From contig CAAEDN010000086.1 of NCBI GenBank assembly GCA_900754615.1, positions 1 to 25,597 of the forward strand: a stretch of DNA of 25,597 bases, read 5' to 3'. The notes under the pieces were generated by a model that saw only the letters and a list, made by a program, of their open reading frames with translations, was not told where the DNA came from and ran no database searches. Below, piece after piece: positions 15,464-24,241 of this stretch; the stretch's first letter is position 1, and each line of letters opens with the position of its first letter. The translations under genes were made by a program, and so were the position numbers. The stretch is from an uncultured Holdemanella sp. Lineage in GTDB: Bacteria; Bacillota_I; Bacilli_A; Erysipelotrichales; Erysipelotrichaceae.

Positions 15464-17200
15464 TTACTTTGTTTCAATACCCAATTCTTTTAATTGAGCT
15501 GGATCTACTGGGCTTGGTGCCTGTGCCATTAAATCCGATGCACTTGCAGTTTTAGGGAATGCAACCACATCACGAATGTTGTCTGTACCGGCAAGAATCA
15601 TTGTTAAACGTTCTAGACCAATACCAACACCTCCATGAGGTGGAGTTCCATATTGGAATGCATCCATAAACCAACTAAATTTTTCATGTGCTTCTTCTAA
15701 AGTCATGCCAATAGCTTCAAATACTTTTTCTTGAAGTTTTTGATCATGAATACGAATTGATCCAGATAATAATTCATAACCATTCAATACTAAGTCATAT
15801 GCTCTAGAATAACAATTTGCAGGATCTGACATCAATTTATCTACATCTTCTAAGTTAGGAGAAGTAAATGGGTGGTGCGCTGCTACATAACGATTTTCAT
15901 TTTCATCATATTCAAACATTGGGAAATCCGTTACCCATAAGAATTCATAAGCATCCTTATTGATTAAACCTAAGTCATGTCCTAATTTCACACGCAATGC
16001 CCCTAATGATGTTTGAGCTACCTTTTTCTTGTCTGCCACAAAGAATACAATATCATTTTCTTCAATGTTCAACATTGTACGTAATGCTTCTTTTTCTGCA
16101 TCCGACAATACTTTCGTTACACTACCCGCAAAGCCTTCGGCTGTTAATTTTAAGTTAGCAAGTGCTTTAGCACCATATACCTTTACATAGTCTTGTAATT
16201 TATCCAATTGTTTACGAGAGAATTTATCCGCACCATTCTTTACATTCATAGCCTGAATAATGCCACCTTCATTTAAGCAGTTTTCAAATACTTTAAATTC
16301 TGTATTTGCGAAAACTTCACTTACATTGTATAAAGGCATATCAAAACGTAAATCTGGTTTATCTGAACCATATTTTTCCATACAAGTATCATATGGAATA
16401 CGTTTAAATTCAGGTAAATCAATTCCTTTGATATCTTTAAATATTTCTTTCATTAAACCTTCCGTCATTGACCAAATGTCTTCTTCATCCACAAAACTCA
16501 TTTCAATATCAATCTGTGAGAATTCTGGCTGACGGTCAGCTCTTAAATCTTCATCTCTAAAACAACGTGCAATCTGGAAATAACGATCCATTCCACCGAC
16601 CATCAATAGCTGTTTGTATAGCTGAGGAGATTGAGGAAGTGCATAGAATTCACCTTTACTAATACGGCTAGGTACTAAATAGTCACGTGCACCTTCTGGT
16701 GTAGAACGACATAAAATTGGTGTTTCTACTTCTGTAAAACCATATTTAGCTAAGTAGTTACGTACTAATAAGGTAATACGGTTTCTTAAAATCAAATTCT
16801 TTTGAAGACAAGGTCTTCTTAAATCTAAGTAACGATATTTTAAACGCGTATCCTCTAATGCATCCGTTTCATCCGCGATAATCATAGGTGTTGTGATGGC
16901 TGTATTCACAATTTTTACTTCACTGACTGCAACCTCGATTTCCCCTGTTTCAAGCTTAGGGTTTTTGTCTTTTCTTTCGACAACAGTTCCCTTTACTTGT
17001 AAAACATATTCATTACGTACATCACTGATTTGTGCAGCGATATCTTCATTAAAGACTAACTGTGTAATTCCATAACGATCTCTTAAATCGATGAAGACTA
17101 AAGCTCCAAAGTTTCTACGCTTGCTGACCCAGCCACATAATGTGACTTCTTGATTTACATTAGCTAAACGTAATTCTCCATTATTATGAGTTCTATACAT
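15464..17200 (-). CDS. aspS: Aspartyl-tRNA synthetase
   Basis: A 578-residue class IIb synthetase charging tRNA(Asp). It has an N-terminal OB-fold anticodon-binding domain (about 1-105, with CGWVSKRRNFGALVFIDLRDR), class II motif 2 in FRDEDLRADRQPEFSQID, a bacterial GAD insertion in the middle (about 290-410), and motif 3 in GIGLERLTMI near the C-terminus. Length is normal for bacterial AspRS. Whether it also charges tRNA(Asn) cannot be judged safely from the sequence. The ATG is two bases after the hisS stop, with AAGGAG in the final hisS codons, so the two synthetases are co-expressed under the hisS T-box. Confidence 0.97.
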   Translation of the reverse strand: MYRTHNNGELRLANVNQEVTLCGWVSKRRNFGALVFIDLRDRYGITQLVFNEDIAAQISDVRNEYVLQVKGTVVERKDKNPKLETGEIEVAVSEVKIVNTAITTPMIIADETDALEDTRLKYRYLDLRRPCLQKNLILRNRITLLVRNYLAKYGFTEVETPILCRSTPEGARDYLVPSRISKGEFYALPQSPQLYKQLLMVGGMDRYFQIARCFRDEDLRADRQPEFSQIDIEMSFVDEEDIWSMTEGLMKEIFKDIKGIDLPEFKRIPYDTCMEKYGSDKPDLRFDMPLYNVSEVFANTEFKVFENCLNEGGIIQAMNVKNGADKFSRKQLDKLQDYVKVYGAKALANLKLTAEGFAGSVTKVLSDAEKEALRTMLNIEENDIVFFVADKKKVAQTSLGALRVKLGHDLGLINKDAYEFLWVTDFPMFEYDENENRYVAAHHPFTSPNLEDVDKLMSDPANCYSRAYDLVLNGYELLSGSIRIHDQKLQEKVFEAIGMTLEEAHEKFSWFMDAFQYGTPPHGGVGIGLERLTMILAGTDNIRDVVAFPKTASASDLMAQAPSPVDPAQLKELGIETK

Positions 17201-17202
17201 TT

Positions 17203-18513
17203 CTATTCTCCTTCATGTTCATGATGATGATGACTTTCTTCTTCTAATAAAGAGTCAACATAAGGAATCAATTCCTCTACATCAATGGCTTCTTGTTCTT
17301 TATGTGCAATATTTTTAACTGTAACTTTCTTTTCTTCCAATTCAGATTTACCAATCAAGATTGCAAGTTTAGCGTTTGAACGATCTACAGCCTTAAATTG
17401 TGCCTTAAAGCTTCTTTCCATCATATCCATATCACAACGATAGCCATAAGCTCTAAGCTCAGTCAAAACTTCAAACGCATAAGTTCTAGCTTCTTTATCA
17501 AGACACATTACATAGGCATCTAATGCAGGTTTTTGTTCCAATTCAATGCCCTCTGCTTCTAAGGCAATTAATAAACGTTCCATACCTAGAGCCCATCCAA
17601 TACCACTCATACCTTCTGGTCCACCAAAGTATGAAATCAATCCGTCATAACGTCCACCGGCTAAAACCGTAGACTGCGCACCCATTTCTTTATTCATAGA
17701 TACGATTTCAAATACTGTATGTGTGTAGTAATCCAATCCACGAACCAATTTGTCATCGACTTCATAAGGAATTTCTAGTTTATCTAATAGTTCACATACT
17801 GTATTGAAGTATTCCTGACTTGTTTCATTTAAATAATCTGACATTTTAGGTGCATTTTTCATACATTCATGATCATGATCGACTTTACAATCTAAAATTC
17901 GCAATGGATTTTGTTCATAACGACGCTTGCAATCGCCACACAATTCATCTACATATGGAGCAAAATATTCCTTTAATGCCCTACGATAGTTTGCACGAGA
18001 CTCATCATCTCCCAATGTATTTAAGCATACTTTTATATCATTTAATCCAAGTGATTTAAGTATCGAGAATGCCAATACAATGGTTTCAACATCCACATAT
18101 GGACTTTTCACACCTAATGCCTCAACACCAAACTGATTAAAGATACGCATTCTACCTTTTTGTGGACGCTCATGTCTTGACATAGGTCCCATATAGTAGA
18201 ATTTTGCAGGAAGATCTGGATTTGCGAACATTTTATTTTCAACAAAACTACGAACAACACCTGCAGTTCCTTCAGGACGAAGTGTTAATGATGTTTTTGA
18301 GTTTTCAAGTTTAAAAGTATACATTTCTTTGTTTACCATGTCACTTGAATCATTTTCTCTTTTAAAGACTTCTGTATGTTCAAAAATTGGTGTACGAATT
18401 TCATCATAATTGTACATGTAACAAAAGCTTCTTAATGTTTGTTCAAGAGCCTGCCATTTGTAGGATTCATTTCCAAATACATCCTGACAACCTCTAGGAA
18501 TTTGATATGCCAT
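17203..18513 (-). CDS. hisS: Histidyl-tRNA synthetase with His-rich C-terminal tail
   Basis: A 436-residue class IIa synthetase. Motif 2 is in YYMGPMSRHERPQKGRMRIFNQFG, preceded by LRPEGTAGVVR; the histidine-specific loop is LVRGLDYYTHTVFEI; motif 3 is GIGWALGMERLL; the C-terminal anticodon-binding domain covers about 330-425. The protein ends in an acidic and His-rich tail (EEESHHHHEHEGE) beyond the usual fold, unusual for HisRS. The start is the ATG at 18513 with AAAGGAGG seven bases upstream; an in-frame GTG further up at 18579 belongs to the T-box motif and is not a start. Transcription is controlled by the T-box leader directly upstream. Confidence 0.96.
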   Translation of the reverse strand: MAYQIPRGCQDVFGNESYKWQALEQTLRSFCYMYNYDEIRTPIFEHTEVFKRENDSSDMVNKEMYTFKLENSKTSLTLRPEGTAGVVRSFVENKMFANPDLPAKFYYMGPMSRHERPQKGRMRIFNQFGVEALGVKSPYVDVETIVLAFSILKSLGLNDIKVCLNTLGDDESRANYRRALKEYFAPYVDELCGDCKRRYEQNPLRILDCKVDHDHECMKNAPKMSDYLNETSQEYFNTVCELLDKLEIPYEVDDKLVRGLDYYTHTVFEIVSMNKEMGAQSTVLAGGRYDGLISYFGGPEGMSGIGWALGMERLLIALEAEGIELEQKPALDAYVMCLDKEARTYAFEVLTELRAYGYRCDMDMMERSFKAQFKAVDRSNAKLAILIGKSELEEKKVTVKNIAHKEQEAIDVEELIPYVDSLLEEESHHHHEHEGE

Positions 18514-18536
18514 ACGTTTTCCTCCTTTAAATAAAC

Positions 18537-18700
18537 AAAAAAACGCCCTGATATAAGGACGTTTTAAACGCGGTACCACCTTATTTTATACGTAAAGTAT
18601 ACACCTCATGTCTTAACGCGACAAACGGTTGGTTTTTTGCCAACTCCTCCAAAGTGTCCCAATAAGTATTCTACGAAAATTTTCACCAGCCATTTTCTCT
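18537..18700 (-). promoter_or_regulatory. T-box riboswitch upstream of hisS-aspS
   Basis: Read on the minus strand, the leader contains an AGAGAG start of stem I, a GGUGAAA distal element, the specifier region GGGACACUUUGGAGG (codons at 18654-18658), and the T-box sequence AAGGUGGUACCGCG (18582-18569). It ends with an 8-pair terminator (arms at 18542-18549 and 18556-18563, with a G-U pair) and a U7 run down to 18537. Uncharged tRNA binding through the specifier and its CCA end would favour the antiterminator. The codon in the expected place is GAC (Asp), with CAC (His) overlapping it. A weak -10 (TATACT, 18710-18705) fits a start near 18698. Confidence 0.95.
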
Positions 18701-18741
18701 CTACAGTATATCCTTATCTTCTTCTTTTTCTTCGGAATGAA

Positions 18742-19476
18742 TTATTCAGCTTCGTCTAGATTTGAAACGTTGTGATATACATTTTGTACATCATCTACTT
18801 CATCTAGTAAAGTTACTAAACGTTTGAATAAAGTTAAATCTTCTCCGTGAAGTTCAACTTCTTCATTTGGAATCATCTTATCTTCTAAGACTTCGAACTT
18901 AACATCTGGAATTAATTTTTCTACAACAACTTTTGCATCATCCAATTGTGTTGGATCTACAGTGATTGTCATATATCCTTCTTCGATTTCGATGTCATTT
19001 AAATCAATTTCAGCTTCTAATAAAGCATCCATCATTGCTTCTTCATTATCATATTGAATAACGATAACACCTAAGTGTTCGTATCCAAATGATACAGATC
19101 CACCAACTCCTAATTTAGAGTGTGATTTATTGAAACAAGCTCTCAAGTTTGCGATTGTACGGTTTGCGTTATCTGTTAAACAATCAATAATGATTGTTGA
19201 TCCAGCACCCTGTCCAAAACCTTCATAACGAGCACTTGAATAACTTTCATCTGCACTACTTTTTGCTTTTTCGATAGCACGTTTGATAACGTCTGCAGGC
19301 ACGTTGTTTGCCTTAGCACGATCAATTGCCTTTTTTAAAGTTTGGTTCATATCGGGATTTGGGTCACCGTTTTTTGCAGCAACTAAAATCTCTTTCGAAT
19401 ATCTAGAATAAATTTTTGCCTTTGCGTTGGCTGTCTTCTGCATTGCAGCAGCACGAACCTCAAAATGTCTTCCCAT
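18742..19476 (-). CDS. yebC: YebC/PmpR/TACO1-family translation or transcription regulator
   Basis: A 244-residue YebC-family protein with the diagnostic MGRHFEVRAAAMQKTANAKA start, SSADESYSSARYEGFGQGAG and the late IPNEEVEL segment. Relatives were described as DNA-binding regulators and more recently as ribosome-associated factors that help translation of proline-rich or other difficult stretches; which applies here is not visible. ATG 19476 is chosen because the family start begins there and GAAAGGTG lies eight bases upstream; six extra codons further up add nothing conserved. It has its own strong promoter. Confidence 0.95.
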   Translation of the reverse strand: MGRHFEVRAAAMQKTANAKAKIYSRYSKEILVAAKNGDPNPDMNQTLKKAIDRAKANNVPADVIKRAIEKAKSSADESYSSARYEGFGQGAGSTIIIDCLTDNANRTIANLRACFNKSHSKLGVGGSVSFGYEHLGVIVIQYDNEEAMMDALLEAEIDLNDIEIEEGYMTITVDPTQLDDAKVVVEKLIPDVKFEVLEDKMIPNEEVELHGEDLTLFKRLVTLLDEVDDVQNVYHNVSNLDEAE

Positions 19477-19514
19477 AGATTTATCACCTTTCAATATATT
19501 TTTTACAGTTTTAA

Positions 19515-19543
19515 ATTATAACAGTTAAATGTAAATTATTCAA
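19515..19543 (-). promoter_or_regulatory. Extended -10 promoter of yebC
   Basis: TTGAAT (19543-19538), a 17-base spacer and a perfect TATAAT (19520-19515) preceded by TGT, an extended -10, on the minus strand. The -35 is made from the last two codons and stop of phoH, so the promoter is embedded in the upstream gene end. Confidence 0.85.
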
Positions 19544-20492
19544 CCTTGGCATAACGTTCTATAATTTTTTGAACCAATGGATTTCGAACCACATCACTAT
19601 TTTCTAAATGAATAATTGAAATACCATCAATATGATCCAAAATTGTACATGCCTGCATTAAACCTGAATCTTTTTTCTTAATTAAGTCGATTTGTGTAAC
19701 ATCTCCGGTTACTACCATCTTACAATTTTTACCCATACGTGTTAAAAACATCTTCATCTGTGCACAAGTTGCATTTTGTGCTTCATCCAAAATAACGATT
19801 GCATCATTCAATGTACGTCCACGCATAAATGCCAATGGAGCAATTTCAATGACTTGTTTTTCAACATATTTTTCAACTGTTTCTAAACCAAGCATTTCAT
19901 TTAACGCATCATATAAAGGTCTTAAGTATGGATCTACTTTTTCCTTCATATCTCCTGGTAAAAAGCCCAATGACTCACCTGCTTCTACAGCTGGACGTGT
20001 TAAGATGATCTTTTCCACTCGTTCGCTCTTTAACATATTGACTGCATATGCGACTGCAAGATAGGTTTTTCCAGTACCAGCAACACCTGTCGCAAAAACA
20101 ATTTCATTATGACGCATCGCATCACATAAGATAGCTTGTCCAATGGTTTTTGGATAAATCATCTTTCCTGTCTTTGTCTTGCATACTGCCTGCAGCTGAT
20201 GCGCATTAAAGTCCTTTAAACGATTTTTAAAAGCTAAAGAACAAATGTAATTCACATCCTGTACATTTAATCGATGCTGCGTATCAATGATTGAAAAACA
20301 AGCTTCTATGACTTCTTCAACTTTATGGGTATCTAAAGACTCATTGACTTCCACTTTTATTTTTTGATCACGAATCATAAATATAGATTTAAAGCATTTA
20401 CTCAACATATCTAAGTTTAAATCTTGAAAACCCGTAAAAATCTGAATTTCTTCATATGTTCGATCAGAACAATCAAATTCTAAAAACGCCAC
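19536..20492 (-). CDS. phoH: PhoH-family ATPase / putative RNA helicase-like protein
   Basis: A 318-residue PhoH-like protein. An N-terminal KH-like region (about 1-95) precedes the P-loop ATPase domain: Walker A GVAGTGKT at 136-143, the LTRPAVEAGESLGFLPGDM block, Walker B VILDEAQNA and the VVTGDVTQIDL motif. PhoH homologues beside ybeY and era are linked to ribosome and RNA metabolism; here the neighbours are rpsU and yebC, and ybeY is absent. The start is GTG at 20492, with GAGGAGGA five bases upstream; the longer in-frame ATG at 20522 lies within the rpsU terminator stem and is not plausible. Confidence 0.93.
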   Translation of the reverse strand: MAFLEFDCSDRTYEEIQIFTGFQDLNLDMLSKCFKSIFMIRDQKIKVEVNESLDTHKVEEVIEACFSIIDTQHRLNVQDVNYICSLAFKNRLKDFNAHQLQAVCKTKTGKMIYPKTIGQAILCDAMRHNEIVFATGVAGTGKTYLAVAYAVNMLKSERVEKIILTRPAVEAGESLGFLPGDMKEKVDPYLRPLYDALNEMLGLETVEKYVEKQVIEIAPLAFMRGRTLNDAIVILDEAQNATCAQMKMFLTRMGKNCKMVVTGDVTQIDLIKKKDSGLMQACTILDHIDGISIIHLENSDVVRNPLVQKIIERYAKVE

Positions 20493-20508
20493 AAATCTCC
20501 TCCTCAAG

Positions 20509-20536
20509 AAAAAAATCTGCATATAGTATGCAGATT
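20509..20536 (-). terminator. Terminator between rpsU and phoH
   Basis: A perfect 10-bp stem (20514-20523 with 20527-20536) with a three-base loop and a U7 run ending at 20509. The rpsU stop overlaps the first arm. The phoH ribosome site starts only a few bases past the U run. Confidence 0.92.
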
Positions 20537-20714
20537 ATTTACCTCTACGTGCTTTACGCGCAGCTTCTGATTTTAATTTTCTGCGCACACCTGGTTTAAC
20601 GTAAAATTCTCTTTTGCGCGCCTCAGCAAGGGTGCCATTACGAGAAACCTGACGTTTAAATCTTCTTAAAGCGTCATCAAGTCCTTCGTTTTCTTTAAGA
20701 ACTACTTTTGGCAT
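20535..20714 (-). CDS. rpsU: 30S ribosomal protein S21
   Basis: A 59-residue, very basic protein matching bS21: MPKVVLKENEGLDDALRRFKRQV at the start and a lysine/arginine-rich helical tail ending RRKLKSEAARKARRGK. S21 sits near the anti-Shine-Dalgarno end of 16S rRNA and aids initiation. ATG 20714 is preferred over a GTG two codons earlier because the GGGAGG site is nine bases from the ATG but only three from the GTG. It has its own promoter and terminator. Confidence 0.97.
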   Translation of the reverse strand: MPKVVLKENEGLDDALRRFKRQVSRNGTLAEARKREFYVKPGVRRKLKSEAARKARRGK

Positions 20715-20749
20715 ATTCACAAACCTCCCTTCCCAAGATTAGCAAAAAC

Positions 20750-20777
20750 ATTATATCAAAGATATTTTAAAATGCAA
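20750..20777 (-). promoter_or_regulatory. Promoter of rpsU
   Basis: TTGCAT (20777-20772), a 16-base spacer and a perfect TATAAT (20755-20750) on the minus strand, about 35 bases before the rpsU start. Confidence 0.75.
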
Positions 20778-20791
20778 GTACAAATTCATTT

Positions 20792-22234
20792 TTATACAAG
20801 ACTGGCTTGAATACACTCTTTTGCGGCTACATTATCGCCTACCCAAGGAGCCCTTCCATTTTCACGATAGATAAAGCTTTCATCCCCTTTTCCAAGAAGC
20901 AAAACGGTATCGCCTTCTTGAGCAGAAGTAATGGCTTGGTGAATAGCTTCATAACGATCTTGAATGAATACATGCAATGTATTTTGGATTCCCGATTTGA
21001 TTTGATCAGCAATTTCTTTAGGATCTTCATCACGAGGATCATCTTCCGTAATAATGACATAGTCACAATACTTATCGGCTAGTTCTCCAAATACTTTACG
21101 TTTATGGACGTCACGTTTACCAGCCGAGCCAAAGACTGCAATCAAGCGATGTCCAGGCATAGTTACACTTCTTCCAAATTGCATCATCTTTTCCATTCCA
21201 TCTGGTGTATGTGCAAAGTCTACGATTACATTATATGGTTGTCCACAATCGATACGTTCCATACGTCCTTCTACTTGTGCAATATGTTTACATTTTTCAA
21301 TAATTTTTTCTAAGTCAAATCCGGTTTCTTTTAAAGCTGCAATAGCCGCTAATAAATTGTAAACATTGAAATTGCCAACTAAATTGGCTTTGACTGGATA
21401 CATATGTCCAGAGTAAACCAAATCAAATTCTGTACCTTGTGAACTCATTTTAATATTAATAGCACGATAATCAGCTTCATCATTAATACCATAAGAAATA
21501 ACACGAGCTTTTGAACAATCTTTTAATGCCTCATATTTATCATCATCTTTATTAAGAATGGAAACACCATTTTCTTTCACTAAGTTTTTAAACAACAAGC
21601 TCTTTGCTTCAAAATAGTTTTCCATTGTTCCATGAAAATCCAAATGATCATATGTTAAATTTGTAAAGATAGCACAATCAAATGAAATTCCATCCACACG
21701 ATGTTGTGCTAAGCCATGACTGGATACTTCTAAAGCACAAGCTTTCATACCACAACGTACCATATCTGCCAATTTTGACTGTAAAAACAATGCGTCTGGT
21801 GTTGTTAAATTAGGCTGCAATTCAATATCACCATATTTGATTGCAATCGTACCAATATATCCACATGGTGTTTTATCATTGATAATATCACGAATAATAT
21901 TTGTGATTGTTGATTTTCCGTTCGTACCCGTAACACCATACATCATCATTTTATCACTTGGTTTGGCATAAAAGATACGTGCCACTTTATTCATAGTATC
22001 GTTTACATCTTCTACACGAATATATACAGCACCTTTAGCCATATTCAAGATTTCTTTTGAATGAACAATACATACAGCACCATTCTTTATGGCTGCATCA
22101 ATAAAGTCATGTCCATCATTTGTAAGTCCTGGTAAACAAAAATAAATATTTCCCGGACGAACGGTTCTTGAATCAAAGCTTAATCCAGTAATATTGATTG
22201 TAGGTGCATTTTTAAATAGTTTGCTTAATCGCAT
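20792..22234 (-). CDS. murE: UDP-N-acetylmuramoyl-L-alanyl-D-glutamate--diamino acid ligase (MurE)
   Basis: A 480-residue Mur ligase adding the third residue, meso-diaminopimelate or L-lysine, to the peptidoglycan stem peptide. The UDP-sugar binding N-domain starts MRLSKLFKNAPTI with GLSFDSRTVRPGNIYFC; the ATP P-loop is GVTGTNGKST; the carbamylated-lysine region is around YFEAKSLLFKNL. The specificity motif at 398-401 is DDPR, where DAP enzymes usually have DNPR and lysine enzymes DNPA or similar; a later GKGDES replaces the GKGHE of DAP enzymes. The amino acid added is therefore left open. ATG 22234 has GAAGGA six bases upstream and overlaps mtaB by ten bases. Confidence 0.95.
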   Translation of the reverse strand: MRLSKLFKNAPTINITGLSFDSRTVRPGNIYFCLPGLTNDGHDFIDAAIKNGAVCIVHSKEILNMAKGAVYIRVEDVNDTMNKVARIFYAKPSDKMMMYGVTGTNGKSTITNIIRDIINDKTPCGYIGTIAIKYGDIELQPNLTTPDALFLQSKLADMVRCGMKACALEVSSHGLAQHRVDGISFDCAIFTNLTYDHLDFHGTMENYFEAKSLLFKNLVKENGVSILNKDDDKYEALKDCSKARVISYGINDEADYRAINIKMSSQGTEFDLVYSGHMYPVKANLVGNFNVYNLLAAIAALKETGFDLEKIIEKCKHIAQVEGRMERIDCGQPYNVIVDFAHTPDGMEKMMQFGRSVTMPGHRLIAVFGSAGKRDVHKRKVFGELADKYCDYVIITEDDPRDEDPKEIADQIKSGIQNTLHVFIQDRYEAIHQAITSAQEGDTVLLLGKGDESFIYRENGRAPWVGDNVAAKECIQASLV

Positions 22235-23514
22235 ACAACATCCTTCTTTCCATAGTACGTACCTTCTTCGATACGATCCCATTCGATAGTGATTCTACCA
22301 CTTAATGGTTCATCACTCAATATCTTACATGGATGATATTGATTCGTATATCCCATATAATAACCATCTTGTTTTCTTTCAATCAAGACTTGAATAGGAT
22401 TGAAACGATGCATGTCTTTTTCGCGACAGACATTTGACAATTCAATCAAACGAGCTACACGATCTTTCGCTACTTTCCCATTGATTTCACCCTTTAAAAA
22501 ACTCGCCTTTGTTCCATTGCGTTTACTGTATGGGAATACATGGAAAAAGCTTAATTCAAGATCCTTTAAATTTTGATAGGTTGTTTCAAATTCTTCATCA
22601 CTTTCCTGAACAAATCCAGCAATCACATCGGTTGAAATCGAAATATCTGGAATGCAAGAACGAATATAATCGATTTTTTCTTTAAATTCTTCAATCGTAT
22701 AAGGTCGATTCATACGTTGTAACGTTTCATTACATGCCGACTGTATAGGAATATGTAAATGATGGCACATACGAGGATTTTCTTTCATCAATGCGATCAA
22801 TTCATCTGTAACTTCCGTAATTTCAATACTTGAAATACGATAATATACATGTTCTGGGGTATTCACCAAAAGATCCTTCAATAAATCTGCCAAATGATAT
22901 TCACCATCAAAATAACGCCCCGTATGAATTCCAGTTAAGACAATTTCGCTATGTCCTCTGTCGCATAAATCTCTCGCAATCTGAATTACTTGTTTGTGAT
23001 TTAAACTTCTTTCTCGTCCACGCGCAAATGGAATGGCACAATAAGAACAGAATTGGTTACATCCATCTTGTACTTTTAGAAAAGCACGGTGCATTGATTC
23101 AAAGCAATGTACGGGCATCGCCTCAAAGTCTTTAAATTGATTCACATCATGAACCACATCAATTTTTTCATGTTCTTTTAAAGCCTGCTGAATTAAGTTT
23201 ACCAATTCATTTTTTTGTTTGGCACCAATCACAAGATCTGCATTCAATGCTTTTCTTTCTTCTTCCTTTGCAAACTGAACAAAACAACCCACAACGACAC
23301 ATAATGCATTAGGATTCATACGCTTAGCATAATGAATCTTCTGGCGTGATTTACTTGCTGCCGTATTGGTCACAGTACATGTATTGATAATACAAATATC
23401 ACATGGTTGCTCAGGCGATACTTGTTCATACCCTAATTCTTCTAATTGACTTGCATAGTATTGCGATTCATATGCATTGACTTTGCAGCCAAGAGTTATA
23501 ATTGAAAATTTCAT
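22225..23514 (-). CDS. mtaB: tRNA t6A37 methylthiotransferase MtaB
   Basis: A 429-residue radical-SAM methylthiotransferase. The N-terminal MTTase domain has cluster-binding Cys10 (LGCKVN), Cys46 (NTCTVTN) and Cys77 (VVGCFVQ); the radical-SAM triad CxxxCxxC is Cys152, Cys156, Cys159 in GCNQFCSYC; a TRAM-like C-terminal domain follows from about 365. The CKVNxYES start separates MtaB from MiaB and RimO. It converts t6A to ms2t6A at position 37 of tRNAs reading ANN codons. ATG 23514 has AAGGG five bases upstream, and 14 extra codons in frame upstream are not conserved in the family. Confidence 0.95.
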   Translation of the reverse strand: MKFSIITLGCKVNAYESQYYASQLEELGYEQVSPEQPCDICIINTCTVTNTAASKSRQKIHYAKRMNPNALCVVVGCFVQFAKEEERKALNADLVIGAKQKNELVNLIQQALKEHEKIDVVHDVNQFKDFEAMPVHCFESMHRAFLKVQDGCNQFCSYCAIPFARGRERSLNHKQVIQIARDLCDRGHSEIVLTGIHTGRYFDGEYHLADLLKDLLVNTPEHVYYRISSIEITEVTDELIALMKENPRMCHHLHIPIQSACNETLQRMNRPYTIEEFKEKIDYIRSCIPDISISTDVIAGFVQESDEEFETTYQNLKDLELSFFHVFPYSKRNGTKASFLKGEINGKVAKDRVARLIELSNVCREKDMHRFNPIQVLIERKQDGYYMGYTNQYHPCKILSDEPLSGRITIEWDRIEEGTYYGKKDVVCD

Positions 23515-23521
23515 TTTTCCC

Positions 23522-24241
23522 TTATCCTTCCACATGATTCTGATATTCAATTGCACTTAAGATATAGCAAGCTGCTGTTTCTGCTCGCAATATATTTTTT
23601 CCTAAAGAACAATTCTGGTACCCAAAATCATTTAATACTTGAATTTCACTTTCTTCAAAACCACCCTCTGGTCCTATACATACAGTAATTGAGAAGGGGG
23701 TTGATTGTAAATAATGCGCCATATGTTTCGATGGATCACTTTCTTTTTCATAAGCTACCAAATTACATTCACTTTTATAATTGGCTAAATCTTTTAAATT
23801 TGTAACAGGCTCTAATTCAACCAATGTATTGCGATTGCACTGTTTTGTCGCAGCCAATAAGATTTCATTCCAACGCGCTAGTTTTTTTTCTGCCTTTTTT
23901 TCATCCAGTTTGACAACTGTATTTTTAGAAACAAAAGGAATAATACGAGTTACACCGAGTTCACATGCCTTTTGTAGCATCCACTCAAATTTATCCTGTT
24001 TGATCAACGCACAGCACAAAGTAAGGGATTGTTTATCTTGTAAAACATCCAATTGTTCATCTATATATAAATTTGGTTTATCCATTACATGCGCATAAAA
24101 AACACCCGAATTCTTAGTAATGACACGAATCTTTTCTTTAGATGAAGTACGAAGTACATCAAAGATGTGATGTGCTTGTTTAGAATCTAAAGCAAATGTT
24201 TCATGGACTGCAACAGACTGGTCTAAATAAACTTGCTTCAT
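23522..24241 (-). CDS. rsmE: 16S rRNA m3U1498 methyltransferase
   Basis: A 239-residue SPOUT-class methyltransferase, with an N-terminal PUA-like RNA-binding part (about 1-70) and a trefoil-knot C-domain carrying CIGPEGGFEESEIQ and LGKNILRAETAACYILSAI. RsmE methylates U1498 in the decoding region of 16S rRNA. The ATG overlaps the rluB stop as TAATG. Confidence 0.95.
   Translation of the reverse strand: MKQVYLDQSVAVHETFALDSKQAHHIFDVLRTSSKEKIRVITKNSGVFYAHVMDKPNLYIDEQLDVLQDKQSLTLCCALIKQDKFEWMLQKACELGVTRIIPFVSKNTVVKLDEKKAEKKLARWNEILLAATKQCNRNTLVELEPVTNLKDLANYKSECNLVAYEKESDPSKHMAHYLQSTPFSITVCIGPEGGFEESEIQVLNDFGYQNCSLGKNILRAETAACYILSAIEYQNHVEG

Noticed and set aside
18514..18579. Longer hisS frame beginning at a GTG
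   Set aside because: The GTG is part of the T-box sequence GGUGGUACCGCG and the frame passes through the terminator; ATG 18513 has a full ribosome site.
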